Below, piece by piece: positions 44,343 through 53,657 of a stretch of 64,000 bases of DNA (within the stretch, counting starts at the first letter, position 1; every line of letters starts with the position of its first letter). The stretch comes from Betaproteobacteria bacterium. Lineage in GTDB: Bacteria; Pseudomonadota; Gammaproteobacteria; Burkholderiales; Casimicrobiaceae. The notes beneath the pieces are model-generated. The model did not search any database, was not told where the DNA came from, and saw nothing but the letters and a program-made list of their open reading frames with translations. The stretch is from the NCBI GenBank assembly GCA_016716425.1, contig JADJWJ010000001.1, forward strand, positions 62,001 to 126,000, written 5' to 3'. The position numbers were made by a program, and so were the translations under genes.

Positions 44343-44438
44343 GGGGTTGCCTCCGTTCGCGCGCGCCAAGGCGGGCCACCGCGCCTGCCACACCCGGCCC
44401 CGGGCGCCCGACGGGCGCAGCGATCTGTTCGTCGGTCT

Positions 44439-44480
44439 ATGGTCGTCCCGTACGGGCGCGGCCGGCTTGAGCCTGCTCAA
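44439..44480 (-). promoter_or_regulatory. FNR/ANR-like box and -10 element for the 55-residue protein
   Basis: TTGAGCCTGCTCAA at 44467-44480 has matching half-sites TTGAG/CTCAA. On the minus strand GACCAT (44444-44439) is centred 32 bp away, predicting a start near 44432 and a 90-nt leader. The next box, 65 bp to the right, faces the opposite way. Confidence 0.5.
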
Positions 44481-44531
44481 TGACCGTGCGCTTGCGGTCG
44501 CGTCGGCGCCGGCGCGGGTGCGAGTCGCCCG

Positions 44532-44572
44532 TTGATCTTGGTCAATCCGGCGCGCGCCCGCTGCGCTACGCT
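44532..44572 (+). promoter_or_regulatory. FNR/ANR-like box and -10 element for the DksA-like gene
   Basis: TTGATCTTGGTCAA at 44532-44545 matches the FNR consensus except for one base. TACGCT at 44567-44572 is centred 31 bp downstream, placing the start near 44580 and leaving a 58-nt leader with a CAAGGAG site before the ATG at 44638. Confidence 0.6.
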
Positions 44573-44637
44573 CGACCTGCGCCGGTGGCCGTCGAGGACG
44601 CGGCGCGACGGCTCCGGAGACCCGCAAGGAGACGATC

Positions 44638-45033
44638 ATGAAGGGACTCAAGCGCACCCAGGTCGAGAGGCTGGAGAAGCTGCTGCAGGCGCAGCGCAGG
44701 GCCTCGCTGGAAGAGGCGGAGGCCGAGTTGAAGCTCGTGCACGAGCAGAGCGTGGCCGACGTGGCCGGGGAGGTCGCCGATACCGGCGACGAGTCGGTGG
44801 CGATGCTGCTGACGGACCTCAACAACACGATGGCCCAGCGCCACGTCGACGAGATCCGCGCGATCGACAGCGCGCTCGCGCACATTCGCAGCGACGAGTT
44901 CGGCTACTGCGCCGACTGCGGCGGCGACATCCCGTTCGAGCGGCTCAAGGCGTTTCCGACGGCGACGCGCTGCACCGCGTGCCAGACCAAGCGCGAGCAC
45001 ACGTTCGCGCACGCGAGCACGCCGAGGCTCTAG
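44638..45033 (+). CDS. TraR/DksA-type zinc-finger protein
   Basis: A 131-residue DksA/TraR family protein. The N-terminal hundred residues are helical (RTQVERLEKLLQAQRRASLE, with coiled-coil periodicity). The C-terminal zinc finger is FGYCADCGGDIPFERLKAFP through RCTACQTKRE, with all four cysteines present. DksA proteins enter the RNA polymerase secondary channel and, with ppGpp, reset transcription under stress. The tip acidic pair DxxDxA of DksA is not clear here, so it could be a YocK/DksA-like variant. It has its own FNR-like promoter. Confidence 0.82.
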   Translation: MKGLKRTQVERLEKLLQAQRRASLEEAEAELKLVHEQSVADVAGEVADTGDESVAMLLTDLNNTMAQRHVDEIRAIDSALAHIRSDEFGYCADCGGDIPFERLKAFPTATRCTACQTKREHTFAHASTPRL

Positions 45034-45095
45034 TGGCCCGCCACGGGGAAATCCGAAGTGTCTGAGTTGCTCTTCGCGCCGATGGCTTCGTTGTC

Positions 45096-45130
45096 GTTGC
45101 GCGCAAGGGGAATTGCCCTTGCTTCGCAAC
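45096..45130. other. Extended hairpin between the DksA-like and CBS genes
   Basis: GTTGCG pairs with CGCAAC, and inside it GCAAGGG pairs with CCCTTGC around a GAATTG loop. The stem is interrupted only by single and double unpaired bases. It lies in the 184-bp gap after the DksA-like stop and could be an attenuator or terminator; there is no T tract. Confidence 0.45.
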
Positions 45131-45217
45131 GGCACCTCGCCCCCGGTGCGAATGGCGGCGTCAGACGACTGGCGTTCGCTCCCGATTCCCCCGTTACGGG
45201 GCACTAGCGGCCGGGGC

Positions 45218-45667
45218 ATGGACGTCCGCGAGATCTGCCGGCACGGGGTGGTCGTCGCCTACCGCGCGATGGTGCTGTCGGAGGCCGCGCGGCTGATGCG
45301 CGACCGCCACGTCGGCAGCCTCGTCGTCGTCGAGGACCGCGACGCCGGCAAGTGGCCTGTCGGGATGCTCACCGACCGCGACATCACCGTGTCCGCGGTG
45401 GCGGCCGAACGCGATCCGCGCACGATGTCGGTCGGCGACGTGATGTCGGCGGACCTGGTGTGCGTCCGCGACGACGACAACGTGATCGACGCGCTCGCGC
45501 TCATGCGCCGGCGCGGCGTCCGCCGCGTGCCGGTGGTCACCCGTGCCGGCATGCTGGCCGGCATCGTCACCCTCGACGACCTGTTGCGGGGCGCCGTCGC
45601 CCAGCTCGACGACCTCGTCGCGGCGATCAGCGGCGAACTCGCGGCCGAGGCACGCGAAGGCGGCTAG
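45218..45667 (+). CDS. Two-CBS-domain protein
   Basis: A 149-residue protein made of a tandem CBS (Bateman) module. The first CBS covers residues 5-65 (LSEAARLMRDRHVGSLVVVE, then GMLTDRDIT) and the second 72-130 (NVIDALALMRRRGVRRVPVV, then GIVTLDDLL). It has no effector domain, so it may sense adenosine nucleotides and act on a partner. The ATG at 45218 begins MDVREICRHGVVVAYRAMV; the upstream extension of 35 residues runs through the hairpin and is unlikely to be translated. CBS proteins of this size are common in low-oxygen/dormancy clusters. Confidence 0.8.
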   Translation: MDVREICRHGVVVAYRAMVLSEAARLMRDRHVGSLVVVEDRDAGKWPVGMLTDRDITVSAVAAERDPRTMSVGDVMSADLVCVRDDDNVIDALALMRRRGVRRVPVVTRAGMLAGIVTLDDLLRGAVAQLDDLVAAISGELAAEAREGG

Positions 45668-45683
45668 CACGGCGGCGGGAAGC

Positions 45684-45762
45684 TGTTTTCACAGGAGACG
45701 CGGAGGCGCAGAGAGCGCGTTGCATTCGGACTTCTCCGCGCCTCGGCGTCTCTTGGTGAAAC
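45684..45762. repeat. Inverted repeat, MITE-like hairpin
   Basis: The left arm GTTTTCACAGGAGACGCGGA and the right arm CTTGGTGAAAC preceded by GCCTCGGCGTCT are imperfect inverted copies enclosing about 20 bp. It lies between converging CBS and sirB-like genes. It resembles the dispersed GGAGACGCGGAGG repeats of many proteobacteria. Confidence 0.55.
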
Positions 45763-45772
45763 GGGCGTTCAC

Positions 45773-46168
45773 TCAAAGCCACGCCAGCGGCCCTGCCGGC
45801 GACTTCGTGATCGCCACCGATACGATGTACGCGTAGACGGCCAGCGCCGCGGCGAACGCGGCGATCCGCCCATCGCGCGTGCGGCCGCGCTTCAGCGCGA
45901 CGGTGCCGAGCGCGATGTACGCGAACAGCCCGGCGATCTTCGCCGCGAGCCAGCCGTGCGCGAGCGGATCGAGCCGCAGCAGGACGGCGAGCGCGATCGC
46001 CGAGGCGAGCAGCAGCGTATCGACGACGTGCGGCACGACGCGCACCCAGCGCACGCGCAGCCGGTCCGGCGCGCGCAGCATCCATGCGCCCCGCAGGACG
46101 AACAGCGCGAGGCTCGCGGCGACGCACGCGACGTGGAGGTTCTTGAGCGCGGCGTACCAGTTCGGCAT
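45773..46168 (-). CDS. SirB-family membrane protein
   Basis: A 131-residue protein with four predicted helices. MPNWYAALKNLHVACVAASL at the N-terminus and HVVDTLLLASAIALAVLLRL in the middle match the SirB/SirB2 family (first described as regulators of invasion gene expression, but the biochemical role is unknown). LKRGRTRDGRIAAFAAALA closes the domain. It is followed in opposite orientation by the CBS gene and preceded by the MFS gene on the same strand, 27 bp upstream. Confidence 0.78.
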   Translation of the reverse strand: MPNWYAALKNLHVACVAASLALFVLRGAWMLRAPDRLRVRWVRVVPHVVDTLLLASAIALAVLLRLDPLAHGWLAAKIAGLFAYIALGTVALKRGRTRDGRIAAFAAALAVYAYIVSVAITKSPAGPLAWL

Positions 46169-46195
46169 CGGCGGCGATTATCGCATCGCCGCGAC

Positions 46196-47422
46196 TCACC
46201 GCGACCGCACCGCCTCCGCCGTGCGCTCCTCGGGCGGCCGCAGTCGGCGAAACGTCGCGAGCAGCAGGAGGTCGTAGGCGATCTTGGTCGCCCCGGCGAC
46301 CACGAGCGGCCACCCGAACGCCGACAGTCCAAGCATCCAGCCGGCGAGCGCGGGGCTCGCGGCGGCAGCGAGGCTGCGCGGGACGCTGGTGACGCTCGCC
46401 GCGGCCGGGCGCTCGTCCGGCGTCACGATCGCCATCACGTACGAACTGCGCGTCGGCACGTCCATCTGCGACAGCGCGCTGCGCACGAACAGGAGCGCGA
46501 TCGCCCACGCGAGGTCCGGCACGAACGGGATCGCCACGAGGCACAGGTTGGCCGGCAGGTGCGTGAACACCATCGTGTTGACGAGGCCGATGCGGCGCGC
46601 GATGCGGACGGCGACGAGATACGAGGCAGCCGACAGCACGCCCATGGCGAAGAAGATCGTCCCGGCCGTGGCGGGCGACAGGTCGAAGCGCAGAAACAGC
46701 CACAGCGCGAGAATCGACTGCACGACGAACCCGCCGCCGAAAGCGTCGAGGGCGAACAGCGCGGAGAGCCTGTAGACGACGTGCCGCGACGGCCCGAGCG
46801 CGGCCTTCGCCGCGGGCGCGCCGCCTGCCGGCGCGCGCGGGAGGCCGCGGTAGGCGAGCGCTGCCAGTCCGCCGAGCGCCGCGTAGACGACAAACGTCCA
46901 CTGCAGTGCCGTGCGCAGCGGCCACCCGGTGGCCACGGCGACCACGGCGGGAACACCGGCCGCGAGCGCGCCCGCCGCCGCGGACAGCGTCCCGACGAGC
47001 GCGTAGGACGCAAACACCGCCGTTCGCCGCTGGTCGGCCACGACGCGCGACAGCACTGCGTGCTCGAGCGGGAGGAACACCGAGACGTCGCCACCCGACG
47101 GATTGAGCGTGCCGACGAAGGCGATCGCGAGCAGCGGCCAGAACGCGTGCACGGACGCGAAGCCGAGCCCGGTGGCCGCCATCAGCGCGGACGCGACGAG
47201 CAGCAGCGTGCGCGCGTGGTGGCGGTGGGCGCGCAGTCCTGCCGCGAGCGTCAGGAGGCCGGAGCCCAGCAGCGTGGCCGACGCGATGACGCCGACGGCC
47301 GCAGCGCCGAATCCCAGTTCCAGCAGGTAGAGCGGCAGCAACAGGCTGACGAAGCCGTCGCCGAACGCGCGCAGGCCGCGCGCGAGCAGCAGGCGGTTGA
47401 CGTGGGCGGAAGCGGTGTCCAT
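46196..47422 (-). CDS. MFS transporter
   Basis: A 408-residue major facilitator with 12 predicted helices in two halves. The first loop region reads RGLRAFGDGFVSLLLPLYLL, and the helix 2-3 loop AAGLRAHRHHARTLL matches the MFS motif A position. The second half contains QMDVPTRSSYVMAIVTPDER, resembling the loop of transporters in the YajR/phosphate-sugar-permease-like group. Substrate unknown. The ATG at 47422 is preferred to the 39-residue longer form, whose extension lacks a hydrophobic or conserved segment. Same strand as sirB, so co-transcription is possible. Confidence 0.78.
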   Translation of the reverse strand: MDTASAHVNRLLLARGLRAFGDGFVSLLLPLYLLELGFGAAAVGVIASATLLGSGLLTLAAGLRAHRHHARTLLLVASALMAATGLGFASVHAFWPLLAIAFVGTLNPSGGDVSVFLPLEHAVLSRVVADQRRTAVFASYALVGTLSAAAGALAAGVPAVVAVATGWPLRTALQWTFVVYAALGGLAALAYRGLPRAPAGGAPAAKAALGPSRHVVYRLSALFALDAFGGGFVVQSILALWLFLRFDLSPATAGTIFFAMGVLSAASYLVAVRIARRIGLVNTMVFTHLPANLCLVAIPFVPDLAWAIALLFVRSALSQMDVPTRSSYVMAIVTPDERPAAASVTSVPRSLAAAASPALAGWMLGLSAFGWPLVVAGATKIAYDLLLLATFRRLRPPEERTAEAVRSR

Positions 47423-47559
47423 GCGCAGTCTCGGCGAACGCGAGTCGGCAGATTTGGACGGGACACCGTCTTGGCATGACCACCGGGAATCTGCACATCC
47501 CGGACCCGGAATCCTAGCGGGGTTCGCCGGGCGCCGCAATCGCGGAGCGCGCGTCCTTC

Positions 47560-47808
47560 GTGCCGACGTGCGGCCGGCACGTGCAACCTGCGGAGGGAAA
47601 AACGAGCGACCACGACTACAAGCTGCTCGAGCTCACCGGGTCGTCGCCGACGTCGATCGAGGACGCGGTGGCCAACGCCAATGGCAGGGCGGCGAAGACG
47701 ACGCGCAACATGCACTGGCTCCAGGTTGTCGGGACGCGCGGCCAGATCGCCGACGGCCGCGCGTCGCGGTGGCAGGTGACGCCGAAGGTCGGGTTCACGC
47801 TCGACTAG
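47560..47808 (+). CDS. Dodecin (flavin-binding), start codon uncertain
   Basis: From SDHDYKLLELTGSSPTSIED to WQVTPKVGFTLD this is a full dodecin, a 65-70-residue beta-alpha-beta-beta protein that assembles into a hollow dodecamer storing flavin. The flavin-stacking Trp is in RNMHWLQVVGTRGQI. Dodecins normally begin M-S-D-H, but here the codon before Ser is ACG (47602-47604), five bases after a perfect GGAGGG. The nearest standard in-frame starts are GTG at 47581 and GTG at 47560, both without a good ribosome-binding site. I give the longest frame; translation from ACG is possible. The TAG stop is the first codon of a repeat array. Confidence 0.82.
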   Translation: MPTCGRHVQPAEGKTSDHDYKLLELTGSSPTSIEDAVANANGRAAKTTRNMHWLQVVGTRGQIADGRASRWQVTPKVGFTLD

Positions 47809-48350
47809 GTTTGGTCCCCCCGTGCGGCGCTGCGCGCCGCTTCCCCCCGAAGGGGGGCGCGCGCCTTGGGACGGCCCGGCGGCGCGCCTAGGTTTGGGCC
47901 CCCCGTGCGGCGCTGCGCGCCGCTTCCCCCCGAAGGGGGGCGCGCGCCTTGGGACGGCCCGGCGGCGCGCCTAGGTTTGGTCCCCAGGGCGCTGCGCGCC
48001 GCTTCCCCCGAAGGGGGGCGCGTGCCTTGGGACGGCCCGGCGGCGCGCCTAGGTTTGGTCCCCCCGAGGACGCTGCGCGTCCTTCCCCCCGAAGGGGGGC
48101 GCGCGCCTTGGGACGGCCCGGCGGCGCGCCTAGGTTTGGTCCCCCCGTGCGGCGCTGCGCGCCGCTTCCCCCCGAAGGGGGCGCGCGCCTTGGGACGGCC
48201 CGGCGGCGCGCATGACGTCCCCCCGAGGACGCTGCGCGTCCTTCCCCCAAGGGGGCGCGCGCCTTGGGACGGCCCGGCGGCGCGCCTAGGTTTGGTCCCC
48301 CCGTGCGGCGCTGCGCGCCGCTTCCCCCCTAGGGAGGCCGCGCGCCCGCG
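47806..48350. repeat. Seven-unit tandem array of about 80-bp palindromic repeats
   Basis: Units start near 47806, 47889, 47972, 48050, 48131, 48212 and 48287, mostly with TAGGTTTGGTCCCC, and end GGGACGGCCCGGCGGCGCGC. Each contains two hairpins: GCGGCGC-TGC-GCGCCGC, or in units 4 and 6 AGGACGC-TGC-GCGTCCT, and a CCCCC-GAA-GGGGG stem. The two hairpin forms differ by paired changes on both arms. The last unit is degenerate. The array fills the 555 bp between dodecin and the hemerythrin gene; I see no gene in it. Confidence 0.88.
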
Positions 48351-48363
48351 CCGCGGCGCACGC

Positions 48364-48924
48364 TCAGCGCGGCGGTGGCGGCGCGTGGCGCGCGATCTGC
48401 TGCTGCAGCGACGCGTAGCGCCGCTCGGGGTGCCTGCCGAACAGCGGGTCCTCGACGCGGCCGATCGCGGCGTGGATCGCGCTCCAGTCGCCGGCGGTCA
48501 GCAGCTTTTCCGCGAGCGGCAGGATCTCGGTCTCCTCGAAGCGCATGTGGCGGCGCAGCGTGTCGACGTAGTCGCGCGCGTTGGCTTCGATTTCGGCGCG
48601 CGAGGAGATCGTGCCGTTGATGATCTCGTCCAGGTGGTTGACGAGGTGCGCGCCGCTCGACTTGAGGTGCGCGTGCTGCGCGGCCAGCTCGTCGACGACC
48701 CTGGCCACCGAGTCCTCGCGCTCGCGGATCTTCGCGAACACCAGGTCCTCCTTCGGGTGGTGCAGCACGTCCGAGTAGTGCGTCATGTAGAACATGATCT
48801 CCTGCATCAGCTCGTAGTCCGGCGCGCCGGCATCGTGGAACAGCGCGAGCTGGTCGTCGAGCAGGTTGAGCAGGCGGGCGAAGTTGGCGTGCTCGGTGTG
48901 CCAGAGGGCGAGGGTGTCGGGCAT
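48364..48924 (-). CDS. Hemerythrin HHE-domain protein
   Basis: A 186-residue all-helical protein. The di-iron ligands of a hemerythrin domain are visible: His in LALWHTEHANFARLL, His/Glu in FYMTHYSDVLHHPKEDLVF, the histidine of DELAAQHAHLK, and LRRHMRFEETEILPLAEK. It probably binds oxygen, nitric oxide or iron in the cytoplasm. A short C-terminal tail follows. The ATG at 48924 starts the domain directly. A TAGGAT -10-like hexamer lies at 48974-48979, and the FNR-like palindrome at 49021-49034 would be centred about 60 bp from the predicted start. Confidence 0.85.
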   Translation of the reverse strand: MPDTLALWHTEHANFARLLNLLDDQLALFHDAGAPDYELMQEIMFYMTHYSDVLHHPKEDLVFAKIREREDSVARVVDELAAQHAHLKSSGAHLVNHLDEIINGTISSRAEIEANARDYVDTLRRHMRFEETEILPLAEKLLTAGDWSAIHAAIGRVEDPLFGRHPERRYASLQQQIARHAPPPPR

Positions 48925-48973
48925 GGGGACCTCGGAATTGCGGAAGCGGTGCGGACGCGCGGCGTGCCGAGTG

Positions 48974-49034
48974 ATCCTACGGCATGCCGGACGGCGGCGC
49001 AAAGCAGCGGTGCCGTACCTTTGATCTTGATCAG
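48974..49034. promoter_or_regulatory. FNR/ANR-like box shared by hemerythrin and amine oxidase genes
   Basis: TTGATCTTGATCAG at 49021-49034 matches the FNR consensus except for the last base. Leftwards, TAGGAT (48979-48974, minus strand) fits a class I spacing of about -61. Rightwards, CGGTAT (49058-49063) or TATCGT (49061-49066) lies 33-36 bp from the centre, near the class II spacing for the amine oxidase. Confidence 0.52.
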
Positions 49035-49096
49035 CGATTGCCCCCCGCGGCCGCATCCGGTATCGTCGCCCGCGCGTGCGGACATTCCGGACGACC

Positions 49097-50515
49097 ATGA
49101 ACAGCGAGGACGGATACCTGCGCACCATCGCGGACGGCCTGCCGGCGGTGCCCGGCCGGCGCCTCCGCGTGGTCGTCGTCGGTGCCGGCATGGCGGGACT
49201 CGTCGCGGCCGACGCGCTGCTGCGCGCCGGCCACGACCCCCTCGTGCTGGAGGCGCAGCAGCGGGTCGGCGGCCGCGTGTACACGCTGCGCGAGCCGTTT
49301 TCGCCGGGGTTGTACGCCGAGGCGGGCGCGATGCGCATCCCGCGCTCGCACCGGCTCACGATGGCCTACGTCGCGAAGTTCGGGCTGCCGACCGCCGATT
49401 TCACGATGAACAATCCGAACGGGTGGTGCCACCTGTTCGGCCGCAGGCACCGGTTCCGCGACATCGACGCGAAGCCGCAGCTTATCGGCACGCATCTCGC
49501 CGAAGGCGAGCGCGGCGTGACGTGCGGGCAGTTGTGGGAGCGCGCGATCCGGCCGTTTGCCGACGCGATTCACGCGCAGGGCGAGCCGGGATGGGACGCC
49601 ATCGTCCGCCGCTACGACGACCACTCGACGCGCGAGTTCCTGGAGGAGATCGGGTGGTCGGAAGCGGCGATTGAGCTCTTCGGCCTGCTGATGAACCAGG
49701 AGTCGCTGCTCAACACGTCGTTCCTCGAGCTGCTGCGGGAGGAAGTCGGGCACTTCTACGTCGACATGGTGCGCATCGAGGGCGGCATGGACCTGCTGCC
49801 GCGTGCGTTCCTGCCGGCGCTGGCCGGCCGCATCCGGTTCGGCGCGCGCATGGTGGCGGTCGACCAGTCGGATACCGGCGTCACGATCCACTACCAGACG
49901 GCGGCCGGAAGAATGCAGGCGGAAGGCGACCACGCGATCATCACCGCGCCGTTCCCGGTGCTGCGCCATGTCGAGTTCGTCAAGCCGCTGTCGCACAGCA
50001 AGCGGCGCGCGATCCGCCAGCTCCACTACGACGCGTCGGCGAAGATCCTGTTCCAGTGCCGCCGCCGGTTCTGGGAGGAGGACGACGGCATCTACGGCGG
50101 CGGCTCGGTCACCGACCTCGCGATCCGCAACGTGTTCTATCCGGAGCAGTGCCGCGAGACGGGCCGTGGCATCCTGCTCGCGAGCTACACGTGGGCGGAG
50201 GACGCCCAGCGCTGGGGGTCGCTGACGCCGGACGAGCGCATCGTGCAGGCGCTCGAGAACCTCGCGGTCCTCCACCCGCAGGTGCGCGAGGAGTTCGAGG
50301 TCGGCACGTCGAAGATGTGGCACGACGACCCGTTCGCGGGAGGCGCGTTCGCGCTGTTCGAGCCGTCGCAGCAGACGCTGCTCTACCGGCATATCGTCGC
50401 GCCGGAGGGCCGCATCCACTTCGCGGGCGAGCACGCGTCGCTGCACCACGCGTGGATCCAGGGCGCGATCGAGTCGGGCCTGCGCGCTGCCGGCGAAATC
50501 AACGCGGCCGCGTGA
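49097..50515 (+). CDS. Flavin amine oxidase (L-amino-acid/monoamine oxidase-like)
   Basis: A 472-residue FAD oxidoreductase. The dinucleotide site is VVVVGAGMAGLVAADALLRA, followed by VLEAQQRVGGRVYTLREPF, the GG-R motif of the amine oxidase superfamily. The C-terminal FAD motif is IHFAGEHASLHHAWIQGAIE. No Tat or Sec signal is present. The set is closest to bacterial L-amino-acid oxidase-like proteins; the substrate is unknown. The ATG at 49097 is preferred over the GTG at 49076, since the predicted start of transcription is near 49070. It is surprising to find an oxygen-consuming enzyme behind a FNR-like box. Confidence 0.82.
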   Translation: MNSEDGYLRTIADGLPAVPGRRLRVVVVGAGMAGLVAADALLRAGHDPLVLEAQQRVGGRVYTLREPFSPGLYAEAGAMRIPRSHRLTMAYVAKFGLPTADFTMNNPNGWCHLFGRRHRFRDIDAKPQLIGTHLAEGERGVTCGQLWERAIRPFADAIHAQGEPGWDAIVRRYDDHSTREFLEEIGWSEAAIELFGLLMNQESLLNTSFLELLREEVGHFYVDMVRIEGGMDLLPRAFLPALAGRIRFGARMVAVDQSDTGVTIHYQTAAGRMQAEGDHAIITAPFPVLRHVEFVKPLSHSKRRAIRQLHYDASAKILFQCRRRFWEEDDGIYGGGSVTDLAIRNVFYPEQCRETGRGILLASYTWAEDAQRWGSLTPDERIVQALENLAVLHPQVREEFEVGTSKMWHDDPFAGGAFALFEPSQQTLLYRHIVAPEGRIHFAGEHASLHHAWIQGAIESGLRAAGEINAAA

Positions 50516-50611
50516 CGCGCCGGGCAACCTGGAGTCAGACCGGAATTTCGGACCGCGCCCGGGCCACGCGGTGTGCTTGCGCGCGCAATTCGCGCCCGCG
50601 CCTCGTTTCCA

Positions 50612-52198
<1,587 letters not shown>

Positions 52199-52288
52199 GG
52201 CGTTCCTTGCGTGGCCGGGACGCGCCGTGGTGCGCGCGGCGGACGCCTCGATGTTCAACCCGCGTTGTCGCGCGTCCGTCGACTTCCG

Positions 52289-52765
52289 TCAAGCGGCGGG
52301 AGCCGGCCCGCCGTCCGCGGCGCCCGGCGCGCGGCGCAGCGCCAGGGACAGGCGATCGACCACCGCGTAGGCCTCCCCCACGAGGTCGCCGCCGACGTCC
52401 GCTTCGAGCGCCCGGTACTCGCGCTCGACCAGCGGGGCGACCTTGCGGACCAGCGCGCGGCTTTTCGCCGTCAGCGACACCTTGACCCGGCGCTGGTCGC
52501 GCTCGTCGCGGCGGCGCGCGACCAGGCCCTGCTCGTCCATGCGGGCGAGCACGCCGGTGAGGCTCGGGCTTAAGAGCGTGCACAGGTCGGCGAGCTCGCG
52601 CGGCTCGAGCGGTCGCGGCGCGTGCTCGGCCAGCACGCGCAGCAGCCGCCACTGCTGCTCGGTGACGCCGTGCGCGTGCAGGATCGGCCGGAAGCGGGCG
52701 ATCACGTCTTCGCGGGCACGCAGCAGCAGCAGCGGGAGGTTGCGGTGGGGGATGACGTCGGGCAT
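52289..52765 (-). CDS. hpaR: MarR-family regulator HpaR
   Basis: A 158-residue winged-helix regulator. HRNLPLLLLRAREDVIARFR and VTEQQWRLLRVLAEH are the start of the HpaR subfamily domain; the recognition helix is LLSPSLTGVLARMDEQGLVA and the wing RRDERDQRRVKVSLT. In homoprotocatechuate operons HpaR represses and is relieved by the pathway substrate. The ATG at 52765 is preferred over the upstream GTG because GGAG is suitably spaced. It diverges from hpaG1 across a palindromic operator. Confidence 0.88.
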   Translation of the reverse strand: MPDVIPHRNLPLLLLRAREDVIARFRPILHAHGVTEQQWRLLRVLAEHAPRPLEPRELADLCTLLSPSLTGVLARMDEQGLVARRRDERDQRRVKVSLTAKSRALVRKVAPLVEREYRALEADVGGDLVGEAYAVVDRLSLALRRAPGAADGGPAPAA

Positions 52766-52779
52766 CGGCGAGACTCCGC

Positions 52780-52822
52780 TTGACACGCTAACGGACCAGT
52801 GATGTAATCATTAACATGTTAA
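52780..52822 (+). promoter_or_regulatory. hpa operon promoter with HpaR-type operator
   Basis: TTGACA at 52780-52785 and TGTAAT at 52803-52808 are separated by the ideal 17 bp. TTAACATGTTAA at 52811-52822, an AT-rich perfect palindrome in a GC-rich genome, covers the expected start site. This is a typical arrangement for repression by a MarR-type dimer, here by the divergent HpaR. Confidence 0.75.
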
Positions 52823-52868
52823 ATATTACGCCGGCCGCCCGGCCCCGCGCAACCCTCCGCCGCCCGCG

Positions 52869-53657
52869 ATGAACCTCGCCATCGACGAGGCGCTCGTGCG
52901 CGTCGCCGGCGAGCCGCTCGCCCGCGACGTGCGCGTCGACCCGCGCGCGGGCACGCTCGCGTGGTGCGGGCGCACGCGTGCCGCGGCGGACCTCGGATGG
53001 CAGCCGCCGGTGGCCGGCGCGGTCTACGGCGTCCTGCTCAACGACAAGGGCACGCTCGCCGCGCTGGGCGACACCGTCCACGCGCCGCCGTACCGGGCGC
53101 CGCCGAATGCCCCGGTGCTGTACGTGCGCCCGCGCAACACGCGCTCCGCGCACCGGCGGCCGGTCGTCGTGCCGGACGGTGTCGACGCGCTCGCCATCGG
53201 CGCGAGCCTGGCGATCGTCATCGGCCGCACCGCCTGCCGCGTGGCGGCCGCCGACGCGCCGGACTTCGTCGCGGGCTACACCGTCGCGAGCGACTTCTGC
53301 ATACCGCACGACAGCCTCTACCGGCCCGCGGTCCGCTTCCGCTGCCGCGACGGCTTCTGCGCGCTCGGGCCCTGGGCGATCGCGCGCCGGCACGTGCCCG
53401 ACCCTGACGCGCTGGAGATCCGGGTCGAGGTCGACGGCGCGCTGCGCCAGCGCGCGACGACGCGCGATCTCGTCCGCCCGGTCGCGCGGCTCGTCGCCGA
53501 CGTCAGCGCGTTCATGACGCTCGCCCCCGGCGACGTGCTGCTGACCGGCGTGCCCGCGGATGCGCCGCACGCGCGGCGTGGCCAGCGCGTCGCGGTGACG
53601 GTCGCGGGCGTCGGCACGCTCGAGAACACGCTGGTCGACGCCGCGGAGGCCGCGTGA
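52869..53657 (+). CDS. hpaG1: HpaG1: 5-oxopent-3-ene-1,2,5-tricarboxylate decarboxylase
   Basis: A 262-residue FAH-family protein homologous to the N-terminal half of E. coli HpcE/HpaG. The domain core reads GAVYGVLLNDKGTLAALGDT, PRNTRSAHRRPVVVPDGVD, and FMTLAPGDVLLTGVPADAP near the end. It decarboxylates the tricarboxylate intermediate of homoprotocatechuate degradation. It is the first gene after the hpa promoter; its stop overlaps the GTG of hpaG2 (GTGA). Metal ligands are less clear than in HpaG2, so the two may work as a heteromer. Confidence 0.84.
   Translation: MNLAIDEALVRVAGEPLARDVRVDPRAGTLAWCGRTRAAADLGWQPPVAGAVYGVLLNDKGTLAALGDTVHAPPYRAPPNAPVLYVRPRNTRSAHRRPVVVPDGVDALAIGASLAIVIGRTACRVAAADAPDFVAGYTVASDFCIPHDSLYRPAVRFRCRDGFCALGPWAIARRHVPDPDALEIRVEVDGALRQRATTRDLVRPVARLVADVSAFMTLAPGDVLLTGVPADAPHARRGQRVAVTVAGVGTLENTLVDAAEAA

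Noticed and set aside
45113..45217. N-terminal extension of the CBS protein
   Set aside because: The extension passes through the hairpin at 45096-45130 and its sequence is not CBS-like; the ATG at 45218 begins the domain.
47806..48350. Possible CRISPR array
   Set aside because: The units are contiguous, with nearly identical sequence along their full 75-83 bp; there are no unique spacers of constant length and no cas genes.
50516..50611. Terminator or regulatory palindrome between amine oxidase and AMP ligase genes
   Set aside because: Only short GC-rich self-complementary stretches are visible, with no T tract or extended stem.
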